Shown one piece after another: positions 10,018 to 17,330 of a stretch of DNA of 64,000 nucleotides (position 1 is the first letter of the stretch; the number at the start of each line of letters is the position of its first letter). The position numbers and the translations under genes are program-made. Location: NCBI RefSeq assembly GCF_010728725.1, contig NZ_AP022606.1, positions 4,340,001-4,404,000 on the forward strand, read 5' to 3'. The DNA comes from Mycobacterium branderi. Lineage in GTDB: Bacteria > Actinomycetota > Actinomycetes > Mycobacteriales > Mycobacteriaceae. Under the pieces are notes generated by a model that saw nothing but the letters and a program-made list of their open reading frames with translations, ran no database searches and had not been told where the DNA came from.

Positions 10018-10392
10018 TCAGCCCAACGCGGCCTTGGCGCCGGCCAGGTCGTCGGCGGCCAGCACCAGCCGGGTGTTAGTCGCCAGATATACGGTCTCCA
10101 GGTTGACCTGCGCGGCGCCCAACTTGTGCACGACCTCCGCGAGTCCGCCGGGGCGGTCCTCCACGTCGAGCACGATCACCTCTTGCTCCTCGGCGATTTC
10201 GATCCCCGCACCCTGCAGCGCTTCGAACGCGGGCGTCGCATCGGTCACCAAGATGTGGATCTTGGCCTGTCCCCCGCCGCTGGTGACGGCGCACAGACCG
10301 GCGATGTTCACGCCTGCGTCGCCCAGCACGTCGCCGACCCGGGCGAGCTCCCCGGGGTCGTCGTCGACGTACACCGTCAGATCGGTCGCCAT
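10018..10392 (-). CDS. tandem ACT-domain protein
   Basis: A 124-residue protein built of two ACT-like ligand-binding repeats: DLTVYVDDDPGELARVGDVL at the N-terminus and VIVLDVEDRPGGLAEVVHKL from about residue 72. ACT domains bind amino acids or similar small ligands and usually regulate another protein; no catalytic or DNA-binding domain is attached. It stands alone, convergent with the methyltransferase gene and divergent from the lipase gene 45 bp away. The partner cannot be identified from context. Confidence 0.82.
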   Translation of the reverse strand: MATDLTVYVDDDPGELARVGDVLGDAGVNIAGLCAVTSGGGQAKIHILVTDATPAFEALQGAGIEIAEEQEVIVLDVEDRPGGLAEVVHKLGAAQVNLETVYLATNTRLVLAADDLAGAKAALG

Positions 10393-10437
10393 GCGTAAAC
10401 GCTACTGCGCATCACCGCAACCTCCTACACTTCGGCG

Positions 10438-11199
10438 GTGGCATTCGATGCGTCGTTCGCGCGCGACGTAGTCCTGCCGCTGGCGACGGCGGCCTACTCC
10501 GTCATGGACGGCAGCCCCGCCGTGCTGCCGTCGGGTTTCACTCAGACCGCACTGATCCAAGTGCAGACCGCGGTGCTTGCCGCGATGAGCGACCCGCATC
10601 CCGCCGTCGCGGCAATGACCAAGGACACCAACATCTTTGGGTTGATGGGCCACAGTGCTGCCACTCGCACCGCGTTCGTGTCGTTTCGGGGCAGCTCCGA
10701 TCTGGCCGACTGGGTGGCCGACTTCGACGCGGTTCCCGAGGACTACCGCCCCGTCAGCGGGTTCGGGCAGGTGCACAGCGGGTTTCAAGAGGTCTACGAG
10801 CTTGTCCGCGCCAGCATTGCCGCAAACCTCGCGGCCGCGAGCACCGGCTGCGATCAGATCCTGATCACCGGGCACAGCCTCGGCGCGGCGCTGGCCGTAC
10901 TCGCCGCGCCCGACATCTTCCGCGGGATGCCGCCGAACACGATCGAACCGCGGCTCATCACGTTCGCGGGCCCGCGGGTCGGGTTGTCCGACTTCGCGGC
11001 CGCGTTCAACGCGGCCATCGAAAGCTGTTTTCGGGTAGTCAATTTCCTCGACATCGTGCCGCATGTACCGCCGTCGCCCTACGTGCACGTCGGCGCCGAA
11101 ATCTTGGTCGACAGCGGCGGCCCGGTCGACGTGGGCTGGCGGCACAGCCTCGCCGCCTACAAAGACGGGCTATCCGCGCTGATCGCGGCTCAGGCGTGA
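10438..11199 (+). CDS. class 3 lipase family protein
   Basis: A 253-residue alpha/beta hydrolase of the lipase class 3 type. The oxyanion-strand sequence FVSFRGSSDLADW is followed by the nucleophile elbow GHSLGA with Ser147; Asp205 (NFLDIVPHVP) and His236 (WRHSLAAY) complete a plausible triad. No signal peptide is visible, so the location is uncertain. The start is GTG at 10438, the first possible codon after the divergent ACT gene. The last 10 bases overlap the convergent gene at 11190. A triacylglycerol or acyl-ester substrate is inferred from the family only. Confidence 0.85.
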   Translation: MAFDASFARDVVLPLATAAYSVMDGSPAVLPSGFTQTALIQVQTAVLAAMSDPHPAVAAMTKDTNIFGLMGHSAATRTAFVSFRGSSDLADWVADFDAVPEDYRPVSGFGQVHSGFQEVYELVRASIAANLAAASTGCDQILITGHSLGAALAVLAAPDIFRGMPPNTIEPRLITFAGPRVGLSDFAAAFNAAIESCFRVVNFLDIVPHVPPSPYVHVGAEILVDSGGPVDVGWRHSLAAYKDGLSALIAAQA

Positions 11200-11507
11200 C
11201 GCAGCCACCCGACGCCGGCCCTCGCGACGTCTTCCGCCAGCGTCAGCAGCGCCTGAATGCCTTGCATGCCAAGGTAACCCACGTCCGAGAGGTCCTGAAC
11301 CAAGGCGCTGCCGTCGCACCGGTGCACGTATGCACCGTCGGTGTCGGTCATCACCGCGACACCCGGACCCTGAAGGTGCATCCTTGCCACCACGTCGGCG
11401 CCGGTACGCTCACCGATGTCGGAGGCGAGCAACGAACACAGTGTCGGCTTCTGGTCCACCAAAACCCCCTGGTACACGGCGTACCCGGTAGAATAGGGGT
11501 ACATCAT
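11190..11507 (-). CDS. hypothetical protein
   Basis: A 105-residue protein I do not recognise. It is soluble-looking, with a glycine/valine core (GVAVMTDTDGAYVHRCDGSA) and a helical C-terminus rich in Leu and Ala. The ATG pair at 11504-11507 is taken as start because upstream codons would run into the divergent TetR gene. It faces TetR with a short shared promoter region and its 3' end overlaps the lipase gene by 10 bases. Its pairing with the divergent TetR suggests it may be the regulated target, which is inference only. Confidence 0.55.
   Translation of the reverse strand: MMYPYSTGYAVYQGVLVDQKPTLCSLLASDIGERTGADVVARMHLQGPGVAVMTDTDGAYVHRCDGSALVQDLSDVGYLGMQGIQALLTLAEDVARAGVGWLRHA
11489..11494 (+). 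promoter_or_regulatory. -10 box of the TetR gene at 11534
   Basis: TAGAAT matches the mycobacterial TANNNT -10 pattern and lies in the AT-rich gap before the TetR gene. Transcription would begin near 11501 and give a leader of about 30 nt. No good -35 was found, which is common in mycobacteria. Confidence 0.4.
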
Positions 11508-11533
11508 GTCCCATGTAAAGGGTGGGCTCCAAA

Positions 11534-12235
11534 GTGAGCCGTTCAGTGTCTGAAGCCGTCGACGGCCGGGCGGTTCGCTGGGCCGGCCAACGCGAACGGC
11601 GTCGCGCCGATTTCGTCGAGGCCGCACTGCAGACCATCGCCGAATGCGGGCCCACGACGTCCATCGAGCAGATCGCCGCGCAGGTGGGGGTCACCCGGAC
11701 CAAGCTGTACCGCTACTTCGACGGCGCGGCCGACCTGCATCGCGAGGTGGCGCGCCGGGCGGCCGGGATGCTGATCACCGAGCTGGAGCCGGTGTGGAAG
11801 CCCACCGGCAGCCCCCTGGAAATGGTCACGATCGGCGTCGGCGCGCATATCCGCTGGCTGACCGCCCATACCAACTTGTATCTGTACCTGGCATGCCATT
11901 CGTTGACCGCGGAGCCCGACGCGCCCGACGCGATCACCTACATCCGAGACACCGCCGGCGCCCTGTTGGCTCAGCTGCTGGCCGATTACCTGAATGCTTT
12001 CGGGCTGGACCCGCAACCGGCCCAGCCGCTGGGGTTCGGCATCTTCGGTTTCGTCGATTCCGCGGCACGCCAGTGGTTGCGGCAGCCGGGCGGGTATTCG
12101 GAGGAGGAGTTCATCGACCAGCTAGCCGAGTGGGTCTGGCTGCTGCTGGACACCACGCTGAAGGCCGGCGGAGTGCACCTCGACCCCCATGAGCCGCTGG
12201 CGAAACCGGAAGAGATCGCCGCAGCCCGGACATAA
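11534..12235 (+). CDS. TetR-family regulator
   Basis: A 233-residue TetR regulator. The helix-turn-helix spans about residues 35-60 (TSIEQIAAQVGVTRTKLYRYF), followed by a helical ligand-binding domain of normal size. Two GTG starts are possible, 11522 and 11534; neither has a strong ribosome binding site, and 11534 is used. It is divergent from the 105-residue hypothetical and convergent with the Rv1535-like gene across a strong hairpin. The ligand is unknown. This is not the Rv1534 equivalent, which lies at 14475. Confidence 0.85.
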   Translation: MSRSVSEAVDGRAVRWAGQRERRRADFVEAALQTIAECGPTTSIEQIAAQVGVTRTKLYRYFDGAADLHREVARRAAGMLITELEPVWKPTGSPLEMVTIGVGAHIRWLTAHTNLYLYLACHSLTAEPDAPDAITYIRDTAGALLAQLLADYLNAFGLDPQPAQPLGFGIFGFVDSAARQWLRQPGGYSEEEFIDQLAEWVWLLLDTTLKAGGVHLDPHEPLAKPEEIAAART

Positions 12236-12238
12236 AAG

Positions 12239-12277
12239 CGCTCCCGGCACCGAGGTGAAATCTCGGCACCGGGAGCG
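12239..12277. terminator. bidirectional hairpin terminator
   Basis: A long hairpin between two convergent genes: CGCTCCCGG pairs with CCGGGAGCG, then a CA/CA internal loop, then CCGAG with CTCGG, closing a 7-nt loop. No U-tract follows on either side, as is usual for mycobacterial hairpins. It begins 4 bp after the TetR stop and ends 9 bp before the stop of the Rv1535-like gene. Confidence 0.75.
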
Positions 12278-12285
12278 ACGGACTT

Positions 12286-12519
12286 TCAGGCGCTGACTTC
12301 CAGGATCCCTGCCCGCCACAGCGCGGCGTAGAGCTGCCGCAGCGGAACACAGAGCAGCCGGGCAGCCCCGTCGACCAGCGGGTCGCCGCCGAACGGGCGA
12401 TCCGGCCGCCTGGAGGTCTGCTTCGACGCCGGCGCAGCCGCCGGCTTGGGGGCAGGAACTACCCGCAGCTTCGGCGTCGGCGTCGCGGTTACCACGTCGT
12501 CGTACAGTACAGCGGTCAT
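12286..12519 (-). CDS. Rv1535-like small protein behind M-box leader
   Basis: A 77-residue protein similar to what I recall of M. tuberculosis Rv1535, of unknown function. The N-terminal half is low-complexity Pro/Ala/Lys sequence (LRVVPAPKPAAAPA); the C-terminal half is compact and conserved-looking (GDPLVDGAARLLCVPLRQ). No membrane segment or signal peptide is clear. AGGAGG lies 6 nt before the ATG at 12519, a near-perfect ribosome binding site. An M-box riboswitch lies about 270 nt upstream on the same strand, so expression should rise when magnesium is low, suggesting a role in magnesium homeostasis. Confidence 0.82.
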   Translation of the reverse strand: MTAVLYDDVVTATPTPKLRVVPAPKPAAAPASKQTSRRPDRPFGGDPLVDGAARLLCVPLRQLYAALWRAGILEVSA

Positions 12520-12604
12520 GGTCGCCTCCTAGGCGGAAATCAAACGGGCACAACAGGGTTCGTATGTCCCGTCCGAAACGGACCGTCGAGGCGTACGCGC
12601 TGGC

Positions 12605-12685
12605 TCAGCGAAGAGCGGCGTGCCGGAGGCCGGATCGGGACGAAACGGAGCCCGGATATCGGTCCGGACTGTCACTGGAACTCAT
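12605..12685 (-). CDS. leader small ORF, 26 codons
   Basis: A short reading frame (ATG 12685 to TGA 12605) between the M-box and the Rv1535-like gene. It is preceded by AGGAGG at 12701-12696 with a closer GAGGG, an unusually strong ribosome binding site for chance. The peptide starts MSSSDSPDRYPGS and is Ser/Arg rich. It may be a regulatory leader peptide whose translation affects the downstream gene, or a small protein. No similar peptide is known to me. Confidence 0.5.
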   Translation of the reverse strand: MSSSDSPDRYPGSVSSRSGLRHAALR

Positions 12686-12714
12686 GCGTCCCTCACCTCC
12701 TCACGGCTACGTCG

Positions 12715-12732
12715 CGCGCGGTCATCCGCGCG
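12715..12732 (-). promoter_or_regulatory. GC hairpin in the M-box expression platform
   Basis: CGCGCGG pairs with CCGCGCG around a 4-nt loop, 14 nt upstream of the Shine-Dalgarno of the small leader ORF. It could be a terminator without U-tract or an element switched by the riboswitch. Nothing else is recognised between 12733 and 12786. Confidence 0.4.
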
Positions 12733-12786
12733 GGTTGCACGCAAGCAGGAGTACAGAACCCGAATAGATCGGGAAGCCGCACCCCA

Positions 12787-12938
12787 CTCGTCAGAGCTTC
12801 GGCACTACACGGCGTATCCGGAATCCCGGAAGCCACTTGGGCTCAACCCTTAAGCCGGGAGGAGCTGTCCTGACCCTGGGCGTCTCTCGACGTTCGGGGT
12901 CAGTGGCCTATATCCGTGTAGACGCCTCGCCTAACGAG
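12787..12938 (-). promoter_or_regulatory. M-box (ykoK) magnesium riboswitch
   Basis: The leader RNA carries M-box landmarks: CTCGTTAGGCGAGG at the 5' end, GGATATAGGCCACTGACCCC, CGAACGTCGAGAGACGCC, and GGGTTGAGCCCAAGTGG near the 3' end. The outer helix closes exactly: CTCGTTAG (12938-12931) pairs with CTGACGAG (12794-12787). In this class Mg2+ binding compacts the RNA and turns expression down. M. tuberculosis is recalled to have such an element before Rv1535, the gene that follows here. The stretch 12520-13032 has no normal-sized gene and holds this element, its promoter, the hairpin and the small ORF. Confidence 0.9.
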
Positions 12939-12953
12939 GTGCTTACGAAACCG

Positions 12954-12982
12954 ATGATGCACGAAGAACTGGAACGGGTCAA
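12954..12982 (-). promoter_or_regulatory. promoter of the M-box transcript
   Basis: On the minus strand TTGACC (12982-12977) is followed after 17 nt by CATCAT (12959-12954). Transcription would start near 12948, about 10 nt before the outer helix of the M-box. The -35 is good; the -10 is weak. Confidence 0.45.
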
Positions 12983-13001
12983 TTCACCACACCTGTGAAT
13001 T
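12981..13001. repeat. inverted repeat AATTCAC-N7-GTGAATT
   Basis: Seven-base arms separated by 7 nt, AT-rich in a GC-rich genome, located 32 bp past the monooxygenase stop and overlapping the -35 of the M-box promoter. It could be an operator acting on that promoter or the end signal of the upstream gene. Confidence 0.4.
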
Positions 13002-13032
13002 CACTGAATGGCCGCTGCAGGTTTACCAGGGC

Positions 13033-14472
13033 TTATACCAGCTCGTAGTCGTTCAGCGCAGGTGACGCCATGACCTCCCGGAAGCGGGTGAAAGTCCACG
13101 GCCAGGCGACCGGAACGCCGCGATCGTCGAGGTACCAACTCCGGCAGCCGGTCACCCAGACGGTCTTTTTGGCCGCTTGCACGCGCGCGGCCTCGAAGCG
13201 GGCGGTGGCTTGCCGGCTGGCGCTGATCTGGCGGCAGCCGCCGTCGCCCAGCAGCTCGATGAGCTGCATCAGATATCCGAACTGTGCCTCGGCGACGTCG
13301 ATCAGCGAGAAGTTGCCGACCGGGCCGTTGGGTCCGTTGAGCATGAACAGGTTGGGAAAATCCGGGACCGACACCGACAGGTAGGCGAACGGCCGCTGGC
13401 CCCACAGCTCGTCGAGACGTATCCCGCCGCGCCCGATCACCTCGATCGGGCGCAGGAAACGGTCGACCCGAAATCCGGTCGCCAGCACCAGCACGTCGAG
13501 CCGATGCAGCCGGCCGTCGGCGGTGCGCACGCCGTCGGGCTCGACCCGGGCGATGCGCTCGGTGACCAGGTGGGCGCCCCGCCGCTGGATGGCCTCGTAG
13601 AAATTCGGCGAGATGATCAGCCGCTTGCACCCCGCCCGGTAGTCGGGCCGCAGCTTCTCGCGGAGCTCCGGGTCGGCGACGTTGTCCTCGAGGTTGGCGC
13701 GGGCCAGGCTTTGCAGCTGATGCAGCGCGGCCGAGTCGGCGTCGACGACGGCGTTGGCGAAGTTCTGGATGAAGCCGCTGTTGAGTTCGTCGCGCAGCGC
13801 AGGCAGCAGCGTCGGGTCGGCCCGGTAGCGCGCCCTGTCGGCGGCGTCGATCGGCGGGTTCTGCACGGGCAGCACCCACTGCGGGGTGCGCTGGAACAGC
13901 CGCAGCTCGCCGACGAGATCGGTGACCGCGCCGACGATTTGCACCGCTGACGAACCCGTGCCGATCACCCCGAGCCGCGCGTCCGCCAACGGCACCCGGT
14001 GATCCCAGCGGGCGCTGTGGAAAACGGACCCGGCGAAGTCGTCGAGCCCGTCGATGTCGGGATAGCGCGGGTGGTGCAACACGCCGGTGGCGGCGACGAC
14101 GACGTCAGCCTCATCCCGCTCGCCAGTGGAAGTCGTTATCTGCCAACGTTTTCCGTCGTATTCGAGCCGGCGGACCTCGGTGCCGTAGCGGATCAGGCTG
14201 TCGACGCCGTGGCGGTGCGCCACGTCGTGGAAGTAGGCCAGGATTTCCGGGCCGGGCGCGAACACGTGGCTCCAGTCCGGATTCGGCGCGAAGGTGTAGC
14301 TGTACAGGTGGGCCGGGACGTCGCACGCGATGCCCGGATACGTGTTCTCCCGCCAGGTGCCGCCGAGTTGGTCGGCCTTCTCGTAGACGACGACGTCGGT
14401 GAACCCCGCCTCGCGCAACTTGATCGCGGACAGGATCCCGGCCATCCCGGCGCCGACGACGACGAAGCGCAC
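13033..14472 (-). CDS. flavin-containing Baeyer-Villiger-type monooxygenase
   Basis: A 479-residue FAD- and NADPH-dependent monooxygenase. It has an N-terminal FAD Rossmann motif GAGMAG (7-12), a Baeyer-Villiger fingerprint-like FAGSVFHSARWD (146-157), a second dinucleotide motif GTGSSA (171-176) and the late ATGFRVDRF segment. Such enzymes insert oxygen next to ketones or oxidise sulfur and nitrogen; the substrate here is unknown. It starts 2 bp after the stop of the TetR gene, making an operon with that gene and the nitronate monooxygenase gene. In H37Rv, as I recall, no such gene sits next to Rv1534, so it is probably an insertion into the operon. Confidence 0.9.
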   Translation of the reverse strand: MRFVVVGAGMAGILSAIKLREAGFTDVVVYEKADQLGGTWRENTYPGIACDVPAHLYSYTFAPNPDWSHVFAPGPEILAYFHDVAHRHGVDSLIRYGTEVRRLEYDGKRWQITTSTGERDEADVVVAATGVLHHPRYPDIDGLDDFAGSVFHSARWDHRVPLADARLGVIGTGSSAVQIVGAVTDLVGELRLFQRTPQWVLPVQNPPIDAADRARYRADPTLLPALRDELNSGFIQNFANAVVDADSAALHQLQSLARANLEDNVADPELREKLRPDYRAGCKRLIISPNFYEAIQRRGAHLVTERIARVEPDGVRTADGRLHRLDVLVLATGFRVDRFLRPIEVIGRGGIRLDELWGQRPFAYLSVSVPDFPNLFMLNGPNGPVGNFSLIDVAEAQFGYLMQLIELLGDGGCRQISASRQATARFEAARVQAAKKTVWVTGCRSWYLDDRGVPVAWPWTFTRFREVMASPALNDYELV

Positions 14473-14474
14473 GG

Positions 14475-15101
14475 CTAGCGCGGGCGCAGCCCGTCAAGGA
14501 CAAGCGAGACAACGAAATCCGCGACCTCGGCCGCGGTGACACCGTCGTCGGTGGAGAGCCGCCGGTGCGCCAGTTGACCGATCAGCGCCGCCAGCGTGTA
14601 GGCCACCATTCGCGGCGGGGCGGCCACCACCTCGCCGCGGTGCTGGGCGTTGACGATGAAGGTTTCGATGTCGTCGATGAACCGCTCGTAGATGCCGCCA
14701 AGGTGCTTTTCGAAGCGGTCGCCCAGCGCGTAGGCGTCGCGGAACAGCAGTTTGACGGTGGCCTTGTCGGCTTCGAAGAACTCCAGCGTTGCCTGGACGG
14801 CGGTGCGAAACGGCTCCGCCCCGTCGGCCGGCGCCGACACCGCGCCCAAGACGCACGCGCGCAGCGCCTGTTCCTCGACGGCCATCAACGCGTGGAACAG
14901 CTCGTCTTTTGAGTCGAAGTACCAGTAGACCGACCCGTACGCCAGTCCCGCTTCCTTGGCGATGTCGGCGATCGTAGTGGCGTGAAAACCCTTGCGTGCG
15001 AAGACTTTTTTGGCTGCGGCCATGATCTCGTCGCGACGGGCCGACTTGTCCTCGTCGCTGACCGCGCGGCGCCGGCGGGTGCGGGTGCCGGCTGGGCTCA
15101 C
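14475..15101 (-). CDS. TetR-family regulator, Rv1534-like
   Basis: A 208-residue TetR regulator with its helix-turn-helix at about residues 38-62 (TTIADIAKEAGLAYGSVYWYF). The start is GTG at 15101, overlapping the upstream stop by four bases (GTGA), so translation is coupled to the nitronate monooxygenase gene; longer frames upstream are shadow. The TetR C-terminal domain is complete. A perfect inverted repeat upstream of the operon (16236-16253) and an imperfect copy before the alcohol dehydrogenase (18450-18467) are its likely binding sites. It matches the Rv1534 position and seems to control a small oxidative catabolism regulon. Confidence 0.9.
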   Translation of the reverse strand: MSPAGTRTRRRRAVSDEDKSARRDEIMAAAKKVFARKGFHATTIADIAKEAGLAYGSVYWYFDSKDELFHALMAVEEQALRACVLGAVSAPADGAEPFRTAVQATLEFFEADKATVKLLFRDAYALGDRFEKHLGGIYERFIDDIETFIVNAQHRGEVVAAPPRMVAYTLAALIGQLAHRRLSTDDGVTAAEVADFVVSLVLDGLRPR

Positions 15102-16213
15102 CGTTCGACCAACTCGTCGAGGCGCGCGACGACGTCGATGAATTCCGAGACCATGTCGAGCACCACCGACCGCGTCGGCCGCACTTTGTCCAGCGAGCCG
15201 ACGACCTGACCGACGAAATAGGTGGCCAGTTCGTTCGCGCCGGGTTGGCCGGCAGCCCGGTTGATCCGCAGCTGCGGCTCGGCGACCAGCGCGCTCTGCA
15301 ACGGCATGCCAAGGGGCGCAGGGCTTTCCGGCCGCTCCCATTCGTCGGTCCACGCGGTGCGCAGCATCCGCGCGGGCTTGCCGGTCAGCGACCGCGACCG
15401 CACGGTGTCCGACGACGACGCGGCCAGGAACTTGTCTTTGACCACCGGCGGCGTCTCGGCCTCCTCGGTGGTCAGCCACACCGACCCGCACCACACTCCC
15501 TCGGCGCCCAGGGCCAGCGCCGCGGCGATCTGCCGTCCGCGGGCGATCCCGCCCGCGGCCAAGACGGGAACCGGACGTACGGCATCTACGACCTCAGGCA
15601 CCAGCACCATCGTCGCCACCTCGCCGGTATGGCCACCGGCCTCGGTGCCCTGCGCGACGATCAGGTCGACCCCGGCGGCGGCGTGCCGCCGGGCGTGCTC
15701 GGTGGTGCCGGCCAGCGCGGCCACCAGCACGTCGTTGTCGTGGGCGCGGGTAACCAGATCGGCGGGCGGCGGGCCCAGTGCGCTGGCGATCAGGCGGATG
15801 TCGTGGTCGAAGGCGACGTCGAGCAGCGGCTGGTACCCCTTCGGCGACACGTTGAGCCCCGCGGTCGGCGGCAAAGACCCTGCGGGGCCGTGGATTCCGT
15901 AGCGGTCCAGGAGCTCGTCGAGGAAGGCGCGATGTTCCTCGGGAAGCAGCTCCCGCACCTGCTGAGCATCGATGCCGCCCGACTCGGCGCCGACATATTT
16001 GGGCGGCAGCAGCAGGTCGACGCCGTAGGGCTTGCCGCCGGTCTGTTCTTCGATCCACGACAACTCGGTGTCGAGGCGCTGCGGGCTGTGCGCGACGGCG
16101 CCAAGGACGCCGAAACCACCGGCGTTGGTCACCGCGGCCACCACGTCGCGGCAGTGACTGAATGCGCAGATCGGGAACTCCACGCCGAGCAGTTCGGCGG
16201 CTCTGGTTCGCAC
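15098..16213 (-). CDS. nitronate monooxygenase (2-nitropropane dioxygenase family)
   Basis: A 371-residue FMN-dependent TIM-barrel enzyme of the nitronate monooxygenase family, close in size to recalled Rv1533 (375). Typical motifs are AVTNAGGFGVLGA near residue 29, QGTEAGGHTG in the flavin phosphate-binding region and PVLAAGGIARG. The family oxidises alkyl nitronates, though many members have other activities such as enoyl reduction. The start is GTG at 16213. It is the first gene of an operon with the TetR regulator and the monooxygenase, and is divergent from the thioesterase across the TetR-type operator. Confidence 0.9.
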   Translation of the reverse strand: MRTRAAELLGVEFPICAFSHCRDVVAAVTNAGGFGVLGAVAHSPQRLDTELSWIEEQTGGKPYGVDLLLPPKYVGAESGGIDAQQVRELLPEEHRAFLDELLDRYGIHGPAGSLPPTAGLNVSPKGYQPLLDVAFDHDIRLIASALGPPPADLVTRAHDNDVLVAALAGTTEHARRHAAAGVDLIVAQGTEAGGHTGEVATMVLVPEVVDAVRPVPVLAAGGIARGRQIAAALALGAEGVWCGSVWLTTEEAETPPVVKDKFLAASSSDTVRSRSLTGKPARMLRTAWTDEWERPESPAPLGMPLQSALVAEPQLRINRAAGQPGANELATYFVGQVVGSLDKVRPTRSVVLDMVSEFIDVVARLDELVER

Positions 16214-16235
16214 GGCGATGACGCTACCGAGTTAT

Positions 16236-16253
16236 TGATTGACGTGTCAATCA
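16236..16253. promoter_or_regulatory. perfect TetR-type operator
   Basis: TGATTGACGTGTCAATCA has 8-bp arms TGATTGAC and GTCAATCA around a 2-bp centre. It lies in the 57-bp gap between the divergent nitronate monooxygenase and thioesterase genes, one gene away from the TetR regulator. A related site with the same spacing occurs at 18450. Confidence 0.75.
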
Positions 16254-16270
16254 CACGTAGGGTGCGGATC

Positions 16271-16696
16271 ATGTTGACCGACGAGCAGCAGCACAAGCAC
16301 CGCTTGGCGGTGCGGGATCTGATGCCGACGACGCCGTTCCTGGCCGGGCTCGGCATTGTCTTCGACCGCTACGAGCCCGACGACGTCACTGTCCGGCTGC
16401 CGTTCCGCGAGGACCTCACCAACGACGGCGTCTACTTTCACGGCGGCGTGATCGCGTCGGTGATGGACACCGCCGGCGCGGCCGCGGCCTGGTCCAACCA
16501 CGACTTCGACAAGGGCATGCGGGCGTCCACCGTCGCGATGAGCATCCAATACACCGGCGCGGCCAAACGTTGCGATCTGCTGTGCCACGCCCGTACCACG
16601 CGGCGGCGCAAGGAGCTCACGTTCACCGAGATCACCGCCACCGACCCCGACGGGAACGTCGTCGCGCACGCCGTGCAGACCTACCGGATCGTTTAA
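16271..16696 (+). CDS. hotdog-fold thioesterase (PaaI-like)
   Basis: A 141-residue single hotdog domain of the acyl-CoA thioesterase type. The motif YFHGGVIASVMDTAGAAAAW holds the conserved HGG and Asp of the PaaI-like group, followed by AMSIQYTGAA. It likely hydrolyses an aryl- or acyl-CoA ester. It matches recalled Rv1532c. The ATG at 16271 comes 18 bp after the palindromic operator, so the regulator can control it together with the divergent operon. It ends before a long hairpin element shared with the convergent Rv1531-like gene. Confidence 0.88.
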   Translation: MLTDEQQHKHRLAVRDLMPTTPFLAGLGIVFDRYEPDDVTVRLPFREDLTNDGVYFHGGVIASVMDTAGAAAAWSNHDFDKGMRASTVAMSIQYTGAAKRCDLLCHARTTRRRKELTFTEITATDPDGNVVAHAVQTYRIV

Positions 16697-16703
16697 CTCC
16701 CGC

Positions 16704-16760
16704 CGAATGTGGGCTTGTGCCACGCTTTTTCGACGGACGCGTACCTTAAGCCCACACTCG
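16704..16760. repeat. long hairpin repeat, copy A
   Basis: CGAATGTGGGCTT (16704-16716) pairs with AAGCCCACACTCG (16748-16760), 13 positions with one mismatch, around a 31-nt loop that contains CTTTTTCGACGGACGCG. It lies between two convergent genes and may end both transcripts. The loop core is shared with copy B at 41068, so it is more than an ordinary terminator. Confidence 0.7.
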
Positions 16761-16766
16761 ACGCAT

Positions 16767-17330
16767 CTATGGCGCTTGGCCGTCGGGCGGCCAGCCGGCG
16801 ACGCCGTCCTCCAGCGGGACCTGCAGGCTGCGCAGGATCGATGCGACCATTCGCCACGCGCCGATCGCGGTGACCAGTTCGATGAGCACCGCCCGATCGG
16901 CGCCGAGTTCGCGTTCGCACGCCGCCCAGCTCTCGGCGCTCACCGCGCCGTCGCGCACGACGTCGTCGGTGGCGGCCAGCACTGCCCGCTCCGCAGCGCC
17001 AAACCCCTTGTAGGACTGCCACTCCCGCACACCCAGCAGATCGTCGGGAGACACCCCGAGGCCCTGCGCCACGCGCCAATGCTGCGTCCACTCGTATTCG
17101 CAGGCGGTGAGCCAGCCGATCCGCATGATCGCCAGCTCGCGCAGCCGCGAGTCGAGCGCGCCGTGCCACAGCATGGTCGCCAGCAGATCGTTGAGTCCAC
17201 GCGCCAGGCCGGGGTGGTTGAGCAGCACCCGGAAGATGTTGAGCTCGGCCATGTAATTGGGCACGCCCGCTTCGTCGGCGGCGGCCATGGCCTCGTCGAC
17301 GGGCAGCAGGGGGACGCGAGGTTTGGTCAT
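16767..17330 (-). CDS. carboxymuconolactone decarboxylase / AhpD-like protein
   Basis: A 187-residue all-helical protein of the carboxymuconolactone decarboxylase-like family, equal to recalled Rv1531 (188). The family core ELAIMRIGWLTACEYEWTQH carries one Cys and Glu/His but not the CxxC pair of true AhpD, so a peroxidase-like thiol role is uncertain. The ATG at 17330 overlaps the adh stop by four bases (ATGA), giving an operon adh then this gene. It probably acts on the same substrate family as the neighbouring alcohol dehydrogenase and monooxygenases. Confidence 0.85.
   Translation of the reverse strand: MTKPRVPLLPVDEAMAAADEAGVPNYMAELNIFRVLLNHPGLARGLNDLLATMLWHGALDSRLRELAIMRIGWLTACEYEWTQHWRVAQGLGVSPDDLLGVREWQSYKGFGAAERAVLAATDDVVRDGAVSAESWAACERELGADRAVLIELVTAIGAWRMVASILRSLQVPLEDGVAGWPPDGQAP

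Noticed and set aside
16704..16760. Hairpin copies as insertion sequence ends
   Set aside because: No transposase gene, no target duplication visible, and the elements are about 60 bp; a structural repeat or terminator fits better.
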